DNA of 64,000 nucleotides, taken from the NCBI RefSeq assembly GCF_030537745.1, contig NZ_JAUNVI010000005.1, positions 1 to 64,000 of the forward strand, read 5' to 3'. The stretch's first letter is position 1. Each line of letters opens with the position of its first letter. The stretch comes from Ornithinimicrobium sp. (GTDB lineage Bacteria > Actinomycetota > Actinomycetes > Actinomycetales > Dermatophilaceae). Positions 26,443 through 37,700 of the stretch are shown piece by piece. Below the pieces are notes generated by a model that saw only the letters and a list, made by a program, of their open reading frames with translations, was not told the DNA's origin and did not search any database. The position numbers and the translations under genes were made by a program.

Positions 26443-28140
26443 GTGACCAAGGATCCTGCTGCGCTACTCGCTGCCGTCGAAGGGCTGCGCGCGTCAGTGG
26501 ACGCCGTCCGCCTTCCCCTGGAGCTGGACGGGGTGGACCGCGCCAGGGTGGAGCAACGGGAGCTGGTCCAACAACTCGACGACTACGTCCTGCCACGGCT
26601 GCGCTCGCTGGACGCGCCGCTGTTGGCTGTAGTGGGTGGCTCCACGGGTGCCGGCAAGTCGACGCTGGTCAACTCCATCATCGGTGCAGAGGTCTCCCGT
26701 CCCGGCGTGATCCGACCCACCACCCGCTCCTCCGTCCTCGTGCACCACGAGCAGGACTCCCGGTGGTTCACCGACAAGCGGGTCCTGCCCGAGCTGGCGC
26801 GCGTCGCGGGCGACGGCTCGCAGGATGACCCAGGCGCCGTGCGGCTGGTGCCCTCCGACTCTTTGCCTTCGGGCCTGGCCCTGCTGGACGCCCCCGACAT
26901 CGACTCGGTGGTGGAGGCCAACCGCTCGCTGTCCAAGCAGCTCCTGTCCGCCGCCGACCTTTGGCTCTTCGTCACCACGGCGGCACGCTATGCCGATGCC
27001 GTCCCGTGGGACCTGCTGCGGGAGGCGTCCGAGCGCGGCACCTCGGTGGCCATCGTGCTCAACCGCGTCCCGCCGGAGGCCCTGTCGCAGATCCGTCTCC
27101 ACCTGGCCTCGATGCTGCGGGACCAGGGCCTGGGCAAGTCCCCGATCTTCACCGTGACCGAGGTCGATCTCGAGGAGGGCCGCATCCCGGCGCAGCAGAT
27201 CGAGCGGCTCCGCGGTTGGCTGCACTCCCTGGCCAGCGATGCGCGCGCCCGTTCGATCGTCATCCGCCGTACTCTCACCGGCACCCTCGGGTCGCTCGGG
27301 GACCGGGCCGACCACCTGATCTCGGCGGGAGAGCAGCAGAGCGCTGCCCGCGACGTGCTCGCGGCTGCCCCGCGCGCCGCCTACGCGGACGCCCTGAGCG
27401 GGGTCGGCGACGGCGTCCAGGACGGCTCGTTGCTGCGTGGCGAGGTGCTGGCCCGCTGGCAGGAACTCGTCGGCACCGGTGAGTTCCTACGCTCGATCGA
27501 GGCCGGCATCGGTCGGGTGCGCGACCGGGTCAGCGCCTTCTTCACCGGCAAGCAGGTCACCTCCGAGCCGCTCGGTGAGGCGCTGCAGTCCGGCGCGGCC
27601 GCCCTCATCGCCTCCCATGGCCAGGTCGCCGCGAGCACTGCGACCAGGGTCTGGAAGTCCGCGCCCGGCGGCCCGCCTCTGATGAGCGCGCACCCGGAGC
27701 TGTCCAAGGCTTCGCCGCAGTTCCTTGATGACGTGCAACGTCTGATCCGCGACTGGCAGCACGACATCTTCGAGATGGTGCGCGAGGAGGCCGGCTCTCG
27801 CCGGTCGACGGCGCGCTACCTGGCTTTCGGTGTCAACGGGCTGGGGGTCCTGCTCATGTTCGTGGTGTTCAGCTCGACCATGTTTATCCCGACCGGCGCC
27901 GAGGTCGCCGTCGGAGCTGGCTCTGCAGTGGTCGCGCAACGGCTGCTCGAGGCAGTCTTCGGCGACCAGGCTGTGCGAGCGATGGCCGTGAAGGCCCGTG
28001 AGCGGCTTCTTGAACTGGTCGAGGTGTTGTATGCGCAGGAGAGCGCCCGTTTCGACAGGGTCTTGGATGAGGTCTCCGTGCAGCCGGAAGCGATCGCGGG
28101 CCTGACTCGGTCCGCGGCGGAAGTGGAGGCAGCACGATGA
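26443..28140 (+). CDS. Membrane-tethered dynamin-like GTPase, first of a pair
   Basis: 565 residues. The P-loop is VVGGSTGAGKSTLVNSIIG (near residues 63-81), with PTTRSSVLVHH as a switch I candidate, LLDAPDIDSV as G3 and IVLNRVP as a degenerate G4. A long helical middle section follows, then a hydrophobic region (FGVNGLGVLLMFVVFSSTMF) and an amphipathic C-terminus. This resembles bacterial dynamin-like or YfjP-type GTPases. The ATG of the next GTPase overlaps its stop (ATGA). The start GTG 26443 gives a compact N-terminus. Confidence 0.82.
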   Translation: MTKDPAALLAAVEGLRASVDAVRLPLELDGVDRARVEQRELVQQLDDYVLPRLRSLDAPLLAVVGGSTGAGKSTLVNSIIGAEVSRPGVIRPTTRSSVLVHHEQDSRWFTDKRVLPELARVAGDGSQDDPGAVRLVPSDSLPSGLALLDAPDIDSVVEANRSLSKQLLSAADLWLFVTTAARYADAVPWDLLREASERGTSVAIVLNRVPPEALSQIRLHLASMLRDQGLGKSPIFTVTEVDLEEGRIPAQQIERLRGWLHSLASDARARSIVIRRTLTGTLGSLGDRADHLISAGEQQSAARDVLAAAPRAAYADALSGVGDGVQDGSLLRGEVLARWQELVGTGEFLRSIEAGIGRVRDRVSAFFTGKQVTSEPLGEALQSGAAALIASHGQVAASTATRVWKSAPGGPPLMSAHPELSKASPQFLDDVQRLIRDWQHDIFEMVREEAGSRRSTARYLAFGVNGLGVLLMFVVFSSTMFIPTGAEVAVGAGSAVVAQRLLEAVFGDQAVRAMAVKARERLLELVEVLYAQESARFDRVLDEVSVQPEAIAGLTRSAAEVEAAR

Positions 28141-29780
28141 TCGGTCGTCGTCGCAAGGACACCGGAGCGTCGCTCCCGCTCACCGAGCGCGCGCAGACCC
28201 TCCGCTCAGCGCTGGACACCGGTGGTGACCAACTTGACCCCGAGCAGTCGGGCAAGGCCAGGACGGTCGTGGACCGGGTGGACGAACGGTGGGCGATCAA
28301 GGGCGGCCGCACGGTGGTCGCGCTTGCCGGGGCCACCGGCTCTGGCAAGTCCAGCCTCTTCAACGCCATCGTCGGCGAGGACGTCTCCAGGATCAGCCCG
28401 CGCCGCCCCACGACGGCCGAGGCGGGGGCCGCGATCTGGGGGGAGGAGGACGGCGCGGAGTTGCTCGATTGGCTGGGCATCGCCAACCGCCATCACGTCA
28501 CGGCGACCGGTGACAACCTCGGGCTGGACGGGTTGGTGCTGGTCGACCTGCCCGACTTTGACTCCCGGGAGACTCGACACCGGATCGAGGCGGACCGCAT
28601 CCTGGAGCGCACCGATGTCTTCGTCTGGGTTGCCGATCCTCAGAAGTATGCCGATGCTCGGCTCCACGACGACTATCTGCAGCCGCTGCGGCACCACGAC
28701 ACCGTGATGCTGGTCGTCCTGAACCAGATCGACCGGGTCCGCGGCGACGGGGACGTCGACCGGATCCGCGAGGACCTGCGCGCGCTGGTCAAGGCCGACG
28801 GGGCCGGTGACCACGAGGTGCTGGGCACCTCCGCGGTCACCGGTGCCGGAGTGGCAGTGTTGCGTGAACGCATCGCCGCCGTCGTCAGCGCCAAGAACGC
28901 CACGGAGGCGCGCCTCGTCGGGGACGTGCGCTCCATAGCCGAGACGGTGGCCGAGGGAGTAGCGGACGCGACCCCTCCCTTCACCGACGAGGCCGACCAC
29001 CGGCTGCAGGAGGCGCTGAAGGTCGCCTCTGGCGTGCCCGTGGTGCTCGACGCTGTGCAGCGCGACTACCTGCGACAGGCCAAGACCCGCGCCGGGTGGC
29101 CTTTCACGCGGTGGGCCTCAGCGCTGCGCCCTGACCCGCTGAAGCGGCTCCGGCTGGGTGATGACTCCCGCAGCCCCAGCGGCATCGCACCCTCTGACGT
29201 TCGTGGCGTGCTCGGCCGGTCGTCGCTGCCCGCACCGACCCCCGCCGCCCGCGCCAACGTCCAGCTCGCGACCCGCCAGTTGGCCGAGGAAGCCGCCACG
29301 ACGCTGCCACCGCGGTGGGCGGACGCCGTTGTCGAGGCGGCCAGCCCGAGCCACGATGACCTCTCCGACGCGCTAGACCAAGCCGTTGTCAGCACCCCCT
29401 TGCGCGAGCGAGCTCCGATCTGGTGGGCGGTGGTGGGGGTGCTGCAACTCCTCCTGGCACTGGCGGCGGTCGGTGGCCTCCTGTGGCTGGTGCTGCTGGG
29501 CGTCTTGGGCTGGATGCAGATCCCGATCGACGCGCCCTTCTGGGGCATCATCCCGATCCCGCTGGCACTGCTCGCGGGCGGGGTGCTGGCTGGCCTGCTG
29601 CTCGCGGCGCTCAGCCGGATCCTCGCTGGAGTCGGCGCCAAGCGACGACGCAGAGTGGTCGAAATCCGTCTGGACGAGGCGGTCGAAGAAGTCTCCTACC
29701 AGCATGTCCGACGACCTCTCATCGCCGTGCTTGACCGGCACGAGAAGACCCGCGAGCTCTTGGTGAGGGCTGCTGCCTAA
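28137..29780 (+). CDS. Membrane-tethered GTPase, second of a pair
   Basis: 547 residues. P-loop ALAGATGSGKSSLFNAIVG, RRPTTAEAGAAIW (switch I threonine), LVDLPDFDS (G3), LVVLNQIDRV (G4, with Q in place of K) and GTSAVTGAGV (G5). Two adjacent C-terminal membrane segments (WWAVVGVLQLLLALAAVGGL and IPIPLALLAGGVLAGLLLAA) precede a cytosolic tail. It overlaps the first GTPase by four bases. Paired membrane GTPases in actinobacteria may form hetero-oligomers acting on membranes, by analogy with IniA/IniC-type dynamins; this is inference. Confidence 0.85.
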   Translation: MIGRRRKDTGASLPLTERAQTLRSALDTGGDQLDPEQSGKARTVVDRVDERWAIKGGRTVVALAGATGSGKSSLFNAIVGEDVSRISPRRPTTAEAGAAIWGEEDGAELLDWLGIANRHHVTATGDNLGLDGLVLVDLPDFDSRETRHRIEADRILERTDVFVWVADPQKYADARLHDDYLQPLRHHDTVMLVVLNQIDRVRGDGDVDRIREDLRALVKADGAGDHEVLGTSAVTGAGVAVLRERIAAVVSAKNATEARLVGDVRSIAETVAEGVADATPPFTDEADHRLQEALKVASGVPVVLDAVQRDYLRQAKTRAGWPFTRWASALRPDPLKRLRLGDDSRSPSGIAPSDVRGVLGRSSLPAPTPAARANVQLATRQLAEEAATTLPPRWADAVVEAASPSHDDLSDALDQAVVSTPLRERAPIWWAVVGVLQLLLALAAVGGLLWLVLLGVLGWMQIPIDAPFWGIIPIPLALLAGGVLAGLLLAALSRILAGVGAKRRRRVVEIRLDEAVEEVSYQHVRRPLIAVLDRHEKTRELLVRAAA

Positions 29781-29930
29781 AGCCCCGCCGCGCGCTGGCT
29801 CATGCACATCCCCTGCTCGCGCCCCTGCGCTGTCCACACCCTGGGTGATCGCTCTTTAGATGTGACGTGCCTCCCTCCACGATGGCAGGACGTAGGCCCG
29901 TCACCGACGGGCACGACCAAGGAGGGGAAG

Positions 29931-30509
29931 ATGCTCAACGAGATGAAGATGGCGGTGTCCGGCAATATCACCAGGCCACCGGAGCTCAAGCACCGAAAGA
30001 TCGACGGCCGGCCGTTCGCGGTGGTGCCGATCGCCGTCAACGAGCGACGCTTCGACCGCGACAAGCAGCAGTGGATCGAGCTCGGGACCACGTTCTACGA
30101 CATCATCTGCGGCAACGGTCTCGGCGCTAACGCGCTCGCCTGCCTCGACGTCGGGATGCCCGTGGTGGCCTATGGCAAGTTTCGACTCCACGAGTGGGCT
30201 ACCGAGACAGGGAAGGGGTTTCGGCCCACGATCACGGCCGAGAGCATCGGCGTGGACCTGACCTGGGGCACGACGAGTTACGCAAAAGGGAGCAAGACCT
30301 ACGCCGCGGAGGATGAGTATGCCGCCTCCGCCCCGCCGCCGGAGGAGGGCGGTCCGCCGGACTGGACTGAGGGCGGGCAGTGGCCGAGTCGGTTCGTCAC
30401 TGAGGACGGGATCGAGGTCGACCACAACGGTGAGGTGCATGGCCTGACGGGAGCATCGGGCGAGGACATCCCGGCGGATGGGGTGGAGCCCCAGTTGGCC
30501 GCGAGCTAG
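29931..30509 (+). CDS. ssb: Single-stranded DNA-binding protein paralogue
   Basis: 192 residues. An OB-fold fills the first ~110 residues: MAVSGNITRPPELKHRKIDG, VPIAVNERRFDRDKQQW, TFYDIICGNGLGANALACLD and GMPVVAYGKFRLHEW. The acidic, proline-rich tail lacks the DDDIPF-type end that primary SSBs use to recruit partners, so this is probably a secondary SsbB-like protein. ATG 29931 is five bases after GGAGG. Confidence 0.88.
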   Translation: MLNEMKMAVSGNITRPPELKHRKIDGRPFAVVPIAVNERRFDRDKQQWIELGTTFYDIICGNGLGANALACLDVGMPVVAYGKFRLHEWATETGKGFRPTITAESIGVDLTWGTTSYAKGSKTYAAEDEYAASAPPPEEGGPPDWTEGGQWPSRFVTEDGIEVDHNGEVHGLTGASGEDIPADGVEPQLAAS

Positions 30510-30581
30510 CGGCGATCCGGTCCCGGTCGCGGGTCCCCTCATGGCCCGCGGCCGGGATTCGGAATGGCCCGTGGTGGCGGA

Positions 30582-30587
30582 TACCCT
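30582..30587 (+). promoter_or_regulatory. -10 box, leaderless layout (ettA)
   Basis: TACCCT lies seven bases before the ettA ATG at 30595 and supports choosing that start over in-frame codons further upstream. Confidence 0.55.
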
Positions 30588-30594
30588 GGCAGGC

Positions 30595-32277
30595 ATGGCC
30601 GAATTTATCTACACCATGACGCGTGCCCGAAAGGCGCACGGCGACAAGGTGATCCTCGACGACGTGACGATGTCCTTCTACCCGGGCGCCAAGATCGGTG
30701 TCGTCGGCCCCAACGGCGCCGGCAAGTCGACGATCCTGAAGATCATGGCTGGTCTGGACCAGCCCTCCAACGGGGAGGCCAGGCTCAGCCCTGGCTACAG
30801 CGTCGGAATCCTGCTCCAGGAGCCCCCCCTCAATGAGGACAAGACGGTCCTGGGCAACGTCGAGGAGGGGGTGGCCCAGATCAAGGGCAATCTGGACCGC
30901 TATCACGAGATCTCCGAGATGATGGCCGATCCGGACGCGGACTTTGACGCGTTGATGGAGGAGATGGGCAAGCTCCAGGAGGAGATCGACCACGCCGACG
31001 CCTGGGATCTGGACGCGCAGCTCCAGCAGGCGATGGATGCGCTGCGCTGCCCCCCACCGGATGCCGACGTCTCCGTGCTCTCTGGCGGAGAGCGTCGTCG
31101 GGTGGCGCTGTGCAAGCTGCTGCTGTCCCAGCCCGACCTGTTGCTGCTGGACGAGCCCACCAACCACCTGGACGCCGAGTCGGTCCAGTGGTTGGAGCAA
31201 CACCTCAAGGACTACCCCGGCGCCGTGCTTGCGGTCACTCACGACCGCTACTTCCTCGACCACGTCGCCGAGTGGATCGCCGAGGTCGACCGTGGGCGCC
31301 TCTACCCCTACGAGGGCAACTACTCCACCTACCTGGAGAAGAAGCGCGATCGGCTGGCGGTCTCGGGCAAGAAGGACGCCAAGCTCGCCAAGCGGCTGGA
31401 GTCCGAGCTGGAATGGGTGCGATCCAACCCCAAGGCCAAGCAGACCAAGAGCAAGGCGCGCCTGGCGCGCTATGAAGAAATGGCTGCGGAGGCGGAGAAG
31501 ACCCGCAAGCTCGACTTCGAGGAGATCGCGATCCCGCCGGGTCCGCGTCTGGGCAGCCAGGTCATCGAGGTCTCGGACCTGAAGAAGGGTTTCGGCGACC
31601 GGGTCCTCATCGACGGTCTCAACTTCACCCTTCCCCGCAACGGCATCGTGGGCGTCATCGGCCCCAACGGTGTCGGCAAGACCACCCTGTTCAAGACGAT
31701 CGTCGGTCTGGAGGAGCCGGACTCGGGCTCGGTCAAGGTCGGCGACACCGTCAAGATCTCCTATGTCGACCAGTCACGGGGTGGCATCGACCCCGAAAAG
31801 TCGCTGTGGGAGGTCGTCTCCGACGGCAACGACTTCATCCAGGTCGGCCAGGTCGAGATCCCCTCTCGGGCGTATGTGAGCCAGTTCGGCTTCAAGGGGC
31901 CGGACCAGCAGAAAAAGGCGGGGGTGCTCTCTGGCGGTGAACGCAACCGCCTCAACCTGGCGCTCACGCTCAAGGAGGGTGGCAACCTGCTGCTCCTGGA
32001 TGAGCCGACCAACGACCTGGACGTCGAGACGCTGGGCTCGCTGGAAAACGCCCTGCTCCAGTTCCCGGGATGTGCCGTCGTGATCTCTCACGACAGGTGG
32101 TTCCTGGACCGCGTCGTGACGCACATCCTGGCGTGGGAAGGCACCGACGAGGACCCCTCGAAGTGGTACTGGTTCGAGGGCAACTTCGACTCCTACGAGG
32201 AGAACAAGGTGAAGCGCCTCGGCGCGGACGCAGCCCGACCCAGCCGCGTCACGTACCGCAAGCTCACCCGCGACTAG
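30595..32277 (+). CDS. ettA: Energy-dependent translational throttle protein EttA (ABC-F)
   Basis: A 560-residue ABC-F ATPase that binds the ribosomal E site and gates entry into elongation according to the ATP/ADP ratio. Two nucleotide-binding domains are present: Walker A GPNGAGKST and GPNGVGKTT, signatures LSGGERRRVAL and LSGGERNRLNL, and Walker B LLLLDEPTNHLD and LLLLDEPTNDLD. The arm and the charged interdomain linker (KLAKRLESELEWVRSNPKAK) match EttA rather than other ABC-F classes. The RluA-family gene starts four bases after it. Confidence 0.96.
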   Translation: MAEFIYTMTRARKAHGDKVILDDVTMSFYPGAKIGVVGPNGAGKSTILKIMAGLDQPSNGEARLSPGYSVGILLQEPPLNEDKTVLGNVEEGVAQIKGNLDRYHEISEMMADPDADFDALMEEMGKLQEEIDHADAWDLDAQLQQAMDALRCPPPDADVSVLSGGERRRVALCKLLLSQPDLLLLDEPTNHLDAESVQWLEQHLKDYPGAVLAVTHDRYFLDHVAEWIAEVDRGRLYPYEGNYSTYLEKKRDRLAVSGKKDAKLAKRLESELEWVRSNPKAKQTKSKARLARYEEMAAEAEKTRKLDFEEIAIPPGPRLGSQVIEVSDLKKGFGDRVLIDGLNFTLPRNGIVGVIGPNGVGKTTLFKTIVGLEEPDSGSVKVGDTVKISYVDQSRGGIDPEKSLWEVVSDGNDFIQVGQVEIPSRAYVSQFGFKGPDQQKKAGVLSGGERNRLNLALTLKEGGNLLLLDEPTNDLDVETLGSLENALLQFPGCAVVISHDRWFLDRVVTHILAWEGTDEDPSKWYWFEGNFDSYEENKVKRLGADAARPSRVTYRKLTRD

Positions 32278-32281
32278 ACCC

Positions 32282-33259
32282 GTGCCACGCCGACCGCGAT
32301 CGCGCCGCCAGCCACCTCCGCTGCCGCCGCGCGACGGGGTCGGCGCCGCTCGGGTGCGGATGCCGGTCCAGGGACAGTGGGGGTCGGTCGCCGACTTCCT
32401 GGTCGACCGCACCGGCGACGAGCCTGGCGTGTGGCGGCGCATCCGGTCCAAAGAGGTGCTCCTGGACGACGGGACCGTGGTGGGGGCGAGCACCACCTAT
32501 CGACCCGGCCGATCGGCATACCTCTATCGGGACCTCCCGGAGGAAGTCCCGGTGCCGTGGGAGTTGACAGTGCTGCTCCAGGACGAGGAGACCGGGCTGC
32601 TGGCGGTCGACAAGCCACCCTTCCTTGCGACCATGCCGCGTGGCGCGCACGTGGTGCAGAGCGCAGTCGTCCGGCTTCGGCGTGACCTGGATCTGCCCGA
32701 GTTGTCCCCCCTTCACCGTCTGGACCGGCTGACCAGCGGTGTCCTGCTCCTGGCCGCCCGCGCAGAGGTGCGCTCGGCCTATCAGCGCATGGTGCAGGAC
32801 GGGGGGCTGTCCAAGACCTACCAGGCTCTGGCGCCGTTGCGTCCCGACCTCGAGTTGCCGCTCACCGTCTGCAACCGCCTGGTCAAGCGCCGTGGCTCAC
32901 TGCAAACCGTGGTCGAGGAGGGTGCGCCCAACGCGATCACCCGGGTGGAGCTGATCGAGCCGGATGAGCTGGCCCGGTTAGGCGACGTCGTTGAGGCTCC
33001 TCGGCCCAGGTCTGTCGGGTGCTACCGGCTCACCCCCACCACCGGTCAGACCCATCAGCTCCGGATACACCTGGCCGGTCTGGGCATACCAATCCTGGGC
33101 GATCCGCTCTACCCGAAGGTCACGCCCGTCGATCCAAGGGATTTCACCACCCCGCTGCAGCTGCTCGCGCAGGAGGTGCGCTTCCTCGACCCGATCACCG
33201 GTGTCCGCCGGGTAGTGCGCAGCCGGCAGGCGCTGCCAATCCTTGGCGTCGGGTATTGA
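32282..33259 (+). CDS. RluA-family RNA pseudouridine synthase
   Basis: 325 residues. The catalytic segment is PLHRLDRLTSGVLLLA, whose aspartate is the nucleophile, with LLAVDKPPFLATMPRG and the C-terminal TGQTHQLRIHLAGLGIPILGDPLYP. An N-terminal ~60-residue extension contains a possible S4-like region. The RNA target is unknown. It follows ettA by four bases and is convergent with gltD, 19 bases apart. Confidence 0.92.
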   Translation: MPRRPRSRRQPPPLPPRDGVGAARVRMPVQGQWGSVADFLVDRTGDEPGVWRRIRSKEVLLDDGTVVGASTTYRPGRSAYLYRDLPEEVPVPWELTVLLQDEETGLLAVDKPPFLATMPRGAHVVQSAVVRLRRDLDLPELSPLHRLDRLTSGVLLLAARAEVRSAYQRMVQDGGLSKTYQALAPLRPDLELPLTVCNRLVKRRGSLQTVVEEGAPNAITRVELIEPDELARLGDVVEAPRPRSVGCYRLTPTTGQTHQLRIHLAGLGIPILGDPLYPKVTPVDPRDFTTPLQLLAQEVRFLDPITGVRRVVRSRQALPILGVGY

Positions 33260-33278
33260 CCTGCGCTCTGTTCCCACC

Positions 33279-34736
33279 TCAGACCGTGATCGGGGCATCC
33301 GTGGGGAGCACCGGCGCAGGCAGGGTCGTGTCGCCAGTGAGGAACCGGTCCACTGCAGCGGCGCAGGCCCGGCCCTCGGCGATGGCCCAGACGATGAGCG
33401 ATTGGCCACGCCCCGCGTCGCCTGCGACGAACACCCCTGGCGCCTCGGTGGCGTACTGCTCGTCCCGCGCGAAGTTGCCGCGGTCAGTAGTGGCGAGTCT
33501 GGCGCCGGTGGCCACGACGGGGTCGGGGCCAGTGAACCCCAGGGCTACCAGGACCAGGTCGGCGGGGATGGTTCGCTCCGTCCCGGCGTGAGCGTCGAAG
33601 TGTCCGTCGACCCGCTGACCGTCCACGATGTGCACGCCGGTGACAGATCCCTGGGAGGCGATCACCTCTAGGGTGTTGACTCCGAAGACCCGCTCGCCGC
33701 CCTCCTCGTGCGATTCACCCACGCGGTGGATCAGCGGATACGTCGGCCAAGGGTGGTGCTCCGGACGTGCGGTGGGCGGCTGTGGCCGGATGTCCAGTTG
33801 GGTGATACTGCGCGCCCCCTGTCGTATCGCTGTGCCATAGCAGTCAGCGCCCGTGTCTCCACCGCCGATGATCACCACGTCCTTTCCCTCGGCGCTGATA
33901 GCTGCCTCATTGCCCAGCGCCTCGCGGTTGGCGGGGACGAGGTAGGCCATGGCCGGTAGGACGCCACTGACGCCCTGACCCGCGACGCCGAGGACGCGCG
34001 GCACCGTTGACCCGACGGCGATCACCACAGCATCGAATCGCTGAGAGAGTTCGGTGAGGTTGAGGTCCTCAGGTCCGTTGCCACCGACCTGCACCCCGGT
34101 GCGGAACCGGATGCCCTCCGCGCGCAGTTGGACCAGGCGTCGGTCCAGGACCGACTTCTCCATCTTGAACTCGGGGATGCCATAGCGCAGGAGCCCACCG
34201 ATTGCGTCATCGCGCTCGTACACGACCACCGTGTGACCTGCGCGCCCGAGCTGCTGGGCAGCAGCCAGACCGGCCGGGCCGGAGCCCACCACGGCGATGG
34301 TCCTGCCGCTGAGCCACTCGGGCTCCTGCGGGGTGACCAACCCGTTGTCGAAGGCTCGGTCGATGATCGAGAGCTCCACGGACTTGATGGTCACCGCGGG
34401 CTGGCTGATGCCGAGGACGCAAGCGGTCTCGCACGGTGCAGGGCACAGCCGTCCGGTGAACTCCGGAAAGTTGTTGGTGGTGTGCAGCCGTTCGATCGCC
34501 TCGCGGAAGTTGCCGCGCCGGGTCAGGTCGTTCCACTCCGGGATCAGATTGCCTAACGGACAACCCTGGTGACAGAAGGGGATGCCACAGTCCATGCATC
34601 GGCCGGCCTGACGGCGGAGAGCACCGTCCTCCTGGGCGGTGTGCACCTCCTTCCAGTCCATGATGCGGACCGGAACGGGCCGGCTGGGCTGGGGCTCGCG
34701 GTCTCGGTGGCTAAGGAAGCCGTGCGGGTCAGCCAC
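33279..34736 (-). CDS. gltD: Glutamate synthase small subunit
   Basis: A 485-residue FAD/NADPH-binding subunit that delivers electrons to GltB. The N-terminal 4Fe-4S cysteines are in [18 protein letters not shown] and [15 protein letters not shown] binding is at [20 protein letters not shown] binding at [11 protein letters not shown], and the C-terminal [21 protein letters not shown] closes the FAD site. GTG 34736 overlaps the gltB stop by eight bases, so the pair is coupled. Confidence 0.96.
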   Translation of the reverse strand: MADPHGFLSHRDREPQPSRPVPVRIMDWKEVHTAQEDGALRRQAGRCMDCGIPFCHQGCPLGNLIPEWNDLTRRGNFREAIERLHTTNNFPEFTGRLCPAPCETACVLGISQPAVTIKSVELSIIDRAFDNGLVTPQEPEWLSGRTIAVVGSGPAGLAAAQQLGRAGHTVVVYERDDAIGGLLRYGIPEFKMEKSVLDRRLVQLRAEGIRFRTGVQVGGNGPEDLNLTELSQRFDAVVIAVGSTVPRVLGVAGQGVSGVLPAMAYLVPANREALGNEAAISAEGKDVVIIGGGDTGADCYGTAIRQGARSITQLDIRPQPPTARPEHHPWPTYPLIHRVGESHEEGGERVFGVNTLEVIASQGSVTGVHIVDGQRVDGHFDAHAGTERTIPADLVLVALGFTGPDPVVATGARLATTDRGNFARDEQYATEAPGVFVAGDAGRGQSLIVWAIAEGRACAAAVDRFLTGDTTLPAPVLPTDAPITV

Positions 34737-37700
34737 TGGAGTCCTCCAGGATAAGTTGCCAGGAGTGGGGGCCGTCGGGGTCGTCCCCTCGGGCCTGGAT
34801 CTGCTCACGAATGCGTAGGACCCCGGCATACTGCCGTGGGGTGATCCGGGTGAACCGGGCTGGCCAGTCGGGCGTGGCCAGGATTGCTTGCGCGACGGAG
34901 GAGCCGGTGAGGTCGATGTGCTCGGTGAGCAACGTGTGGAGCAACCCGGCGGGAGCCCCGCCAGGCTCGAGGGCCTCCAGGAGCAGGTCGCCGGAGGTCA
35001 AGGCCGCGTGGTTGACCCGTTCGCGGACCAGATCGAGGCAGTATGCCGTCCCCCCTGACATCCCGGCGCCGAGGTTGCGGCCGGTCGGGCCGAGGATCAG
35101 TACCGTGCCACCGGTCATGTACTCCACGGCATGGTCGCCGACCCCCTCGACCACCGCGATTGCTCCGGAGTTGCGCACGCAGAACCGCTCGCCGACCAGT
35201 CCGCGCAGGTTGAGCTGTCCGGACGTGGCGCCGTAACCGATGACGTTGCCGGCGATGACCTGGTCTGCGGCGACGTAGTGCCCCGTCTCGGGAGGACGAA
35301 CCACGATACGGCCACCGGACAGGCCCTTGCCCACGTAGTCGTTAGCGTCCCCGATCAGGTGCAGGGTGACCCCTCGCGGCAAGAACGCGCCGAGTGACTG
35401 CCCCGCCGATCCGGTCAACGTCACCTCGATCGTCCCGTCTGCCAGACCGTCCGGGCCGTGGCGACGGGTGACTTCGTGACCCAGCATGGTGCCGACGCTC
35501 CGGTTGACGTTGCGCACGCAGAACTGCGTCCTGACCGGCTGGCCCTGCTCCAGGGCCGGCGCGGCGGCTGCGATGAGCTGATGGTCCAACGCCCGGTCCA
35601 GGCCGTGGTCCTGATCGGTGCTGCGTCGCCGCGTCGCACCCTCCGGGAGCTTCTCCGCATACAGAATCGGCGTCAAGTCCAGGCCAGCTGCCTTCCAGTG
35701 GCCGATCACGGCCTTCGTGTCGAGGAGCTCGACCCGTCCGATCACCTCATCCAGGCTTCGATAGCCCAGGGAGGCGAGCAGCTCGCGAACCTGCTCAGCG
35801 ATGAACTGGAAGAAGGTGATCACGTGCTCGGCCTTGCCGGTGAACCGTGCGCGTAGCTCGGGGTTCTGAGTGGCCACTCCCACTGGGCAGGTGTCCAGGT
35901 GGCAGACTCGCATCATCACGCAGCCGGAAACGACGAGCGGGGCCGTGGCGAAGCCGAACTCCTCGGCTCCGAGCAGCGCCGCAATGACAACGTCGCGCCC
36001 GGTCTTGAGCTGTCCGTCGACCTGGACCGTGATCCGGTCGCGGAGCCCGTTCCGCAGCAGGGTCTGCTGGGTCTCGGCCAGTCCCAGCTCCCAGGGTGTG
36101 CCGGCGTGCTTGAGCGAGGTCAGGGGACTGGCTCCGGTGCCGCCGTCGTGTCCCGAAATGAGGACGACGTCCGCGTGCGCCTTGGAGACCCCTGCGGCGA
36201 CGGTGCCGACACCGATCTGGCTGACCAGCTTGACGTGGATGCGGGCGCGGGGGTTGGCGTTCTTGAGATCGTGGATGAGCTGGGCCAGGTCCTCGATGGA
36301 GTAGATGTCGTGGTGTGGGGGCGGGGAGATGAGGCCCACACCTGGCGTGGAGTGCCGCGTGGCAGCGATCCAGGGGTACACCTTTCCTGGCGGCAACTGG
36401 CCGCCCTCGCCGGGTTTGGCTCCCTGGGCCACCTTGATTTGGATATCGTCCGCGCTGACGAGGTAGGCGCTGGTCACCCCGAATCGGCCCGAGGCAACCT
36501 GCTTGATCGCCGATCGGCGCTCGGGGTCCATCAGCCGATCGAGTTCCTCGCCGCCCTCCCCAGTGTTGGATCGACCGCCGAGGCGGTTCATCGCGATGGC
36601 GAGCGTCTCGTGCGCCTCGCGCGAGATCGACCCGTAGCTCATCGCTCCGGTGGAGAAGCGCTTGACGATCTCGGTAACCGGCTCGACCTCCTCCAGCGGC
36701 AACGGTTCTCGGTCCCCGACCAGGCGCAGCAGCCCACGCAGCGTCATCAGTTGCCGTGACTGGTCGTCGACCAGGTCGGTGTACTGGCGGAAGATGTCGT
36801 AGCGGCCGGTGCGCGTGGAGTGCTGCAGCCGGAACACCGTCTCGGGATTAAAGAGGTGCGGTGGACCCTCCCGGCGCCACTGGTACTCGCCGCCCACCTC
36901 AAGGTCACGGTGATAGGGCGGGATGCCACTCAGCGGGTAGGCCACGCTGTGCCGTGCAGCTACCTCCCGGGCGATGACGTCGAGGCCGATCCCGTCGAGC
37001 TGGCTGGTCGTCCCGGTGAACCAGCGGTCCATCAACTCGCGCGAGAGGCCTACTGCCTCGAAGGTCTGCGCGCCGCGGTAGGAGGAAACGGTGGAGATGC
37101 CCATCTTGCTCATGACCTTGAGCACGCCCTTGCCGAGCGCCTTGATGAGGTTCGCGATGGCCAGGTCCGGATCGAGTCCGTCGAGCTGGCGACCGGACCG
37201 GCACAGGTCCTCGACCGTCTCCATCGCCAGGTAGGGATTGACTGCTGCAGCGCCGTAGGCGATCAGCAGTGCCACATGGTGGACCTCTCGGACGTCGCCC
37301 GCCTCCACCAGCAGTCCGACCCTGGTGCGGGTGTGCTCACGCACCAGGTGGTGGTGGACGGCGCTGGTGAGCAGCAAGGAGGGGATCGGTGCGTGTTCCC
37401 GGTCGGCATGCCGGTCGGACAGGACGATAAAGAAGGCCCCACGCTCCACGGCCTGCGAGACCTGCACGCAGATCTCCTCGAGCCGTTCGGTGAGCGCCTG
37501 CCCACCCCCACCGGCCCGGTAGAGCCCCCGGATCACCACTGGGGCGAAGTCGGGGTGCAGGCCCTCGAGGTTGATATGGCGCAGTGCGGCCAGCTGGTCG
37601 TTGTCGATCACGGGGAAGTCCAGCACGACCTGTCGAGCATGGACCGGACTCTCCTCGAGCAGATTCAACTCAGGCCCGGTCGAAGAGCTCAACGACGTGA

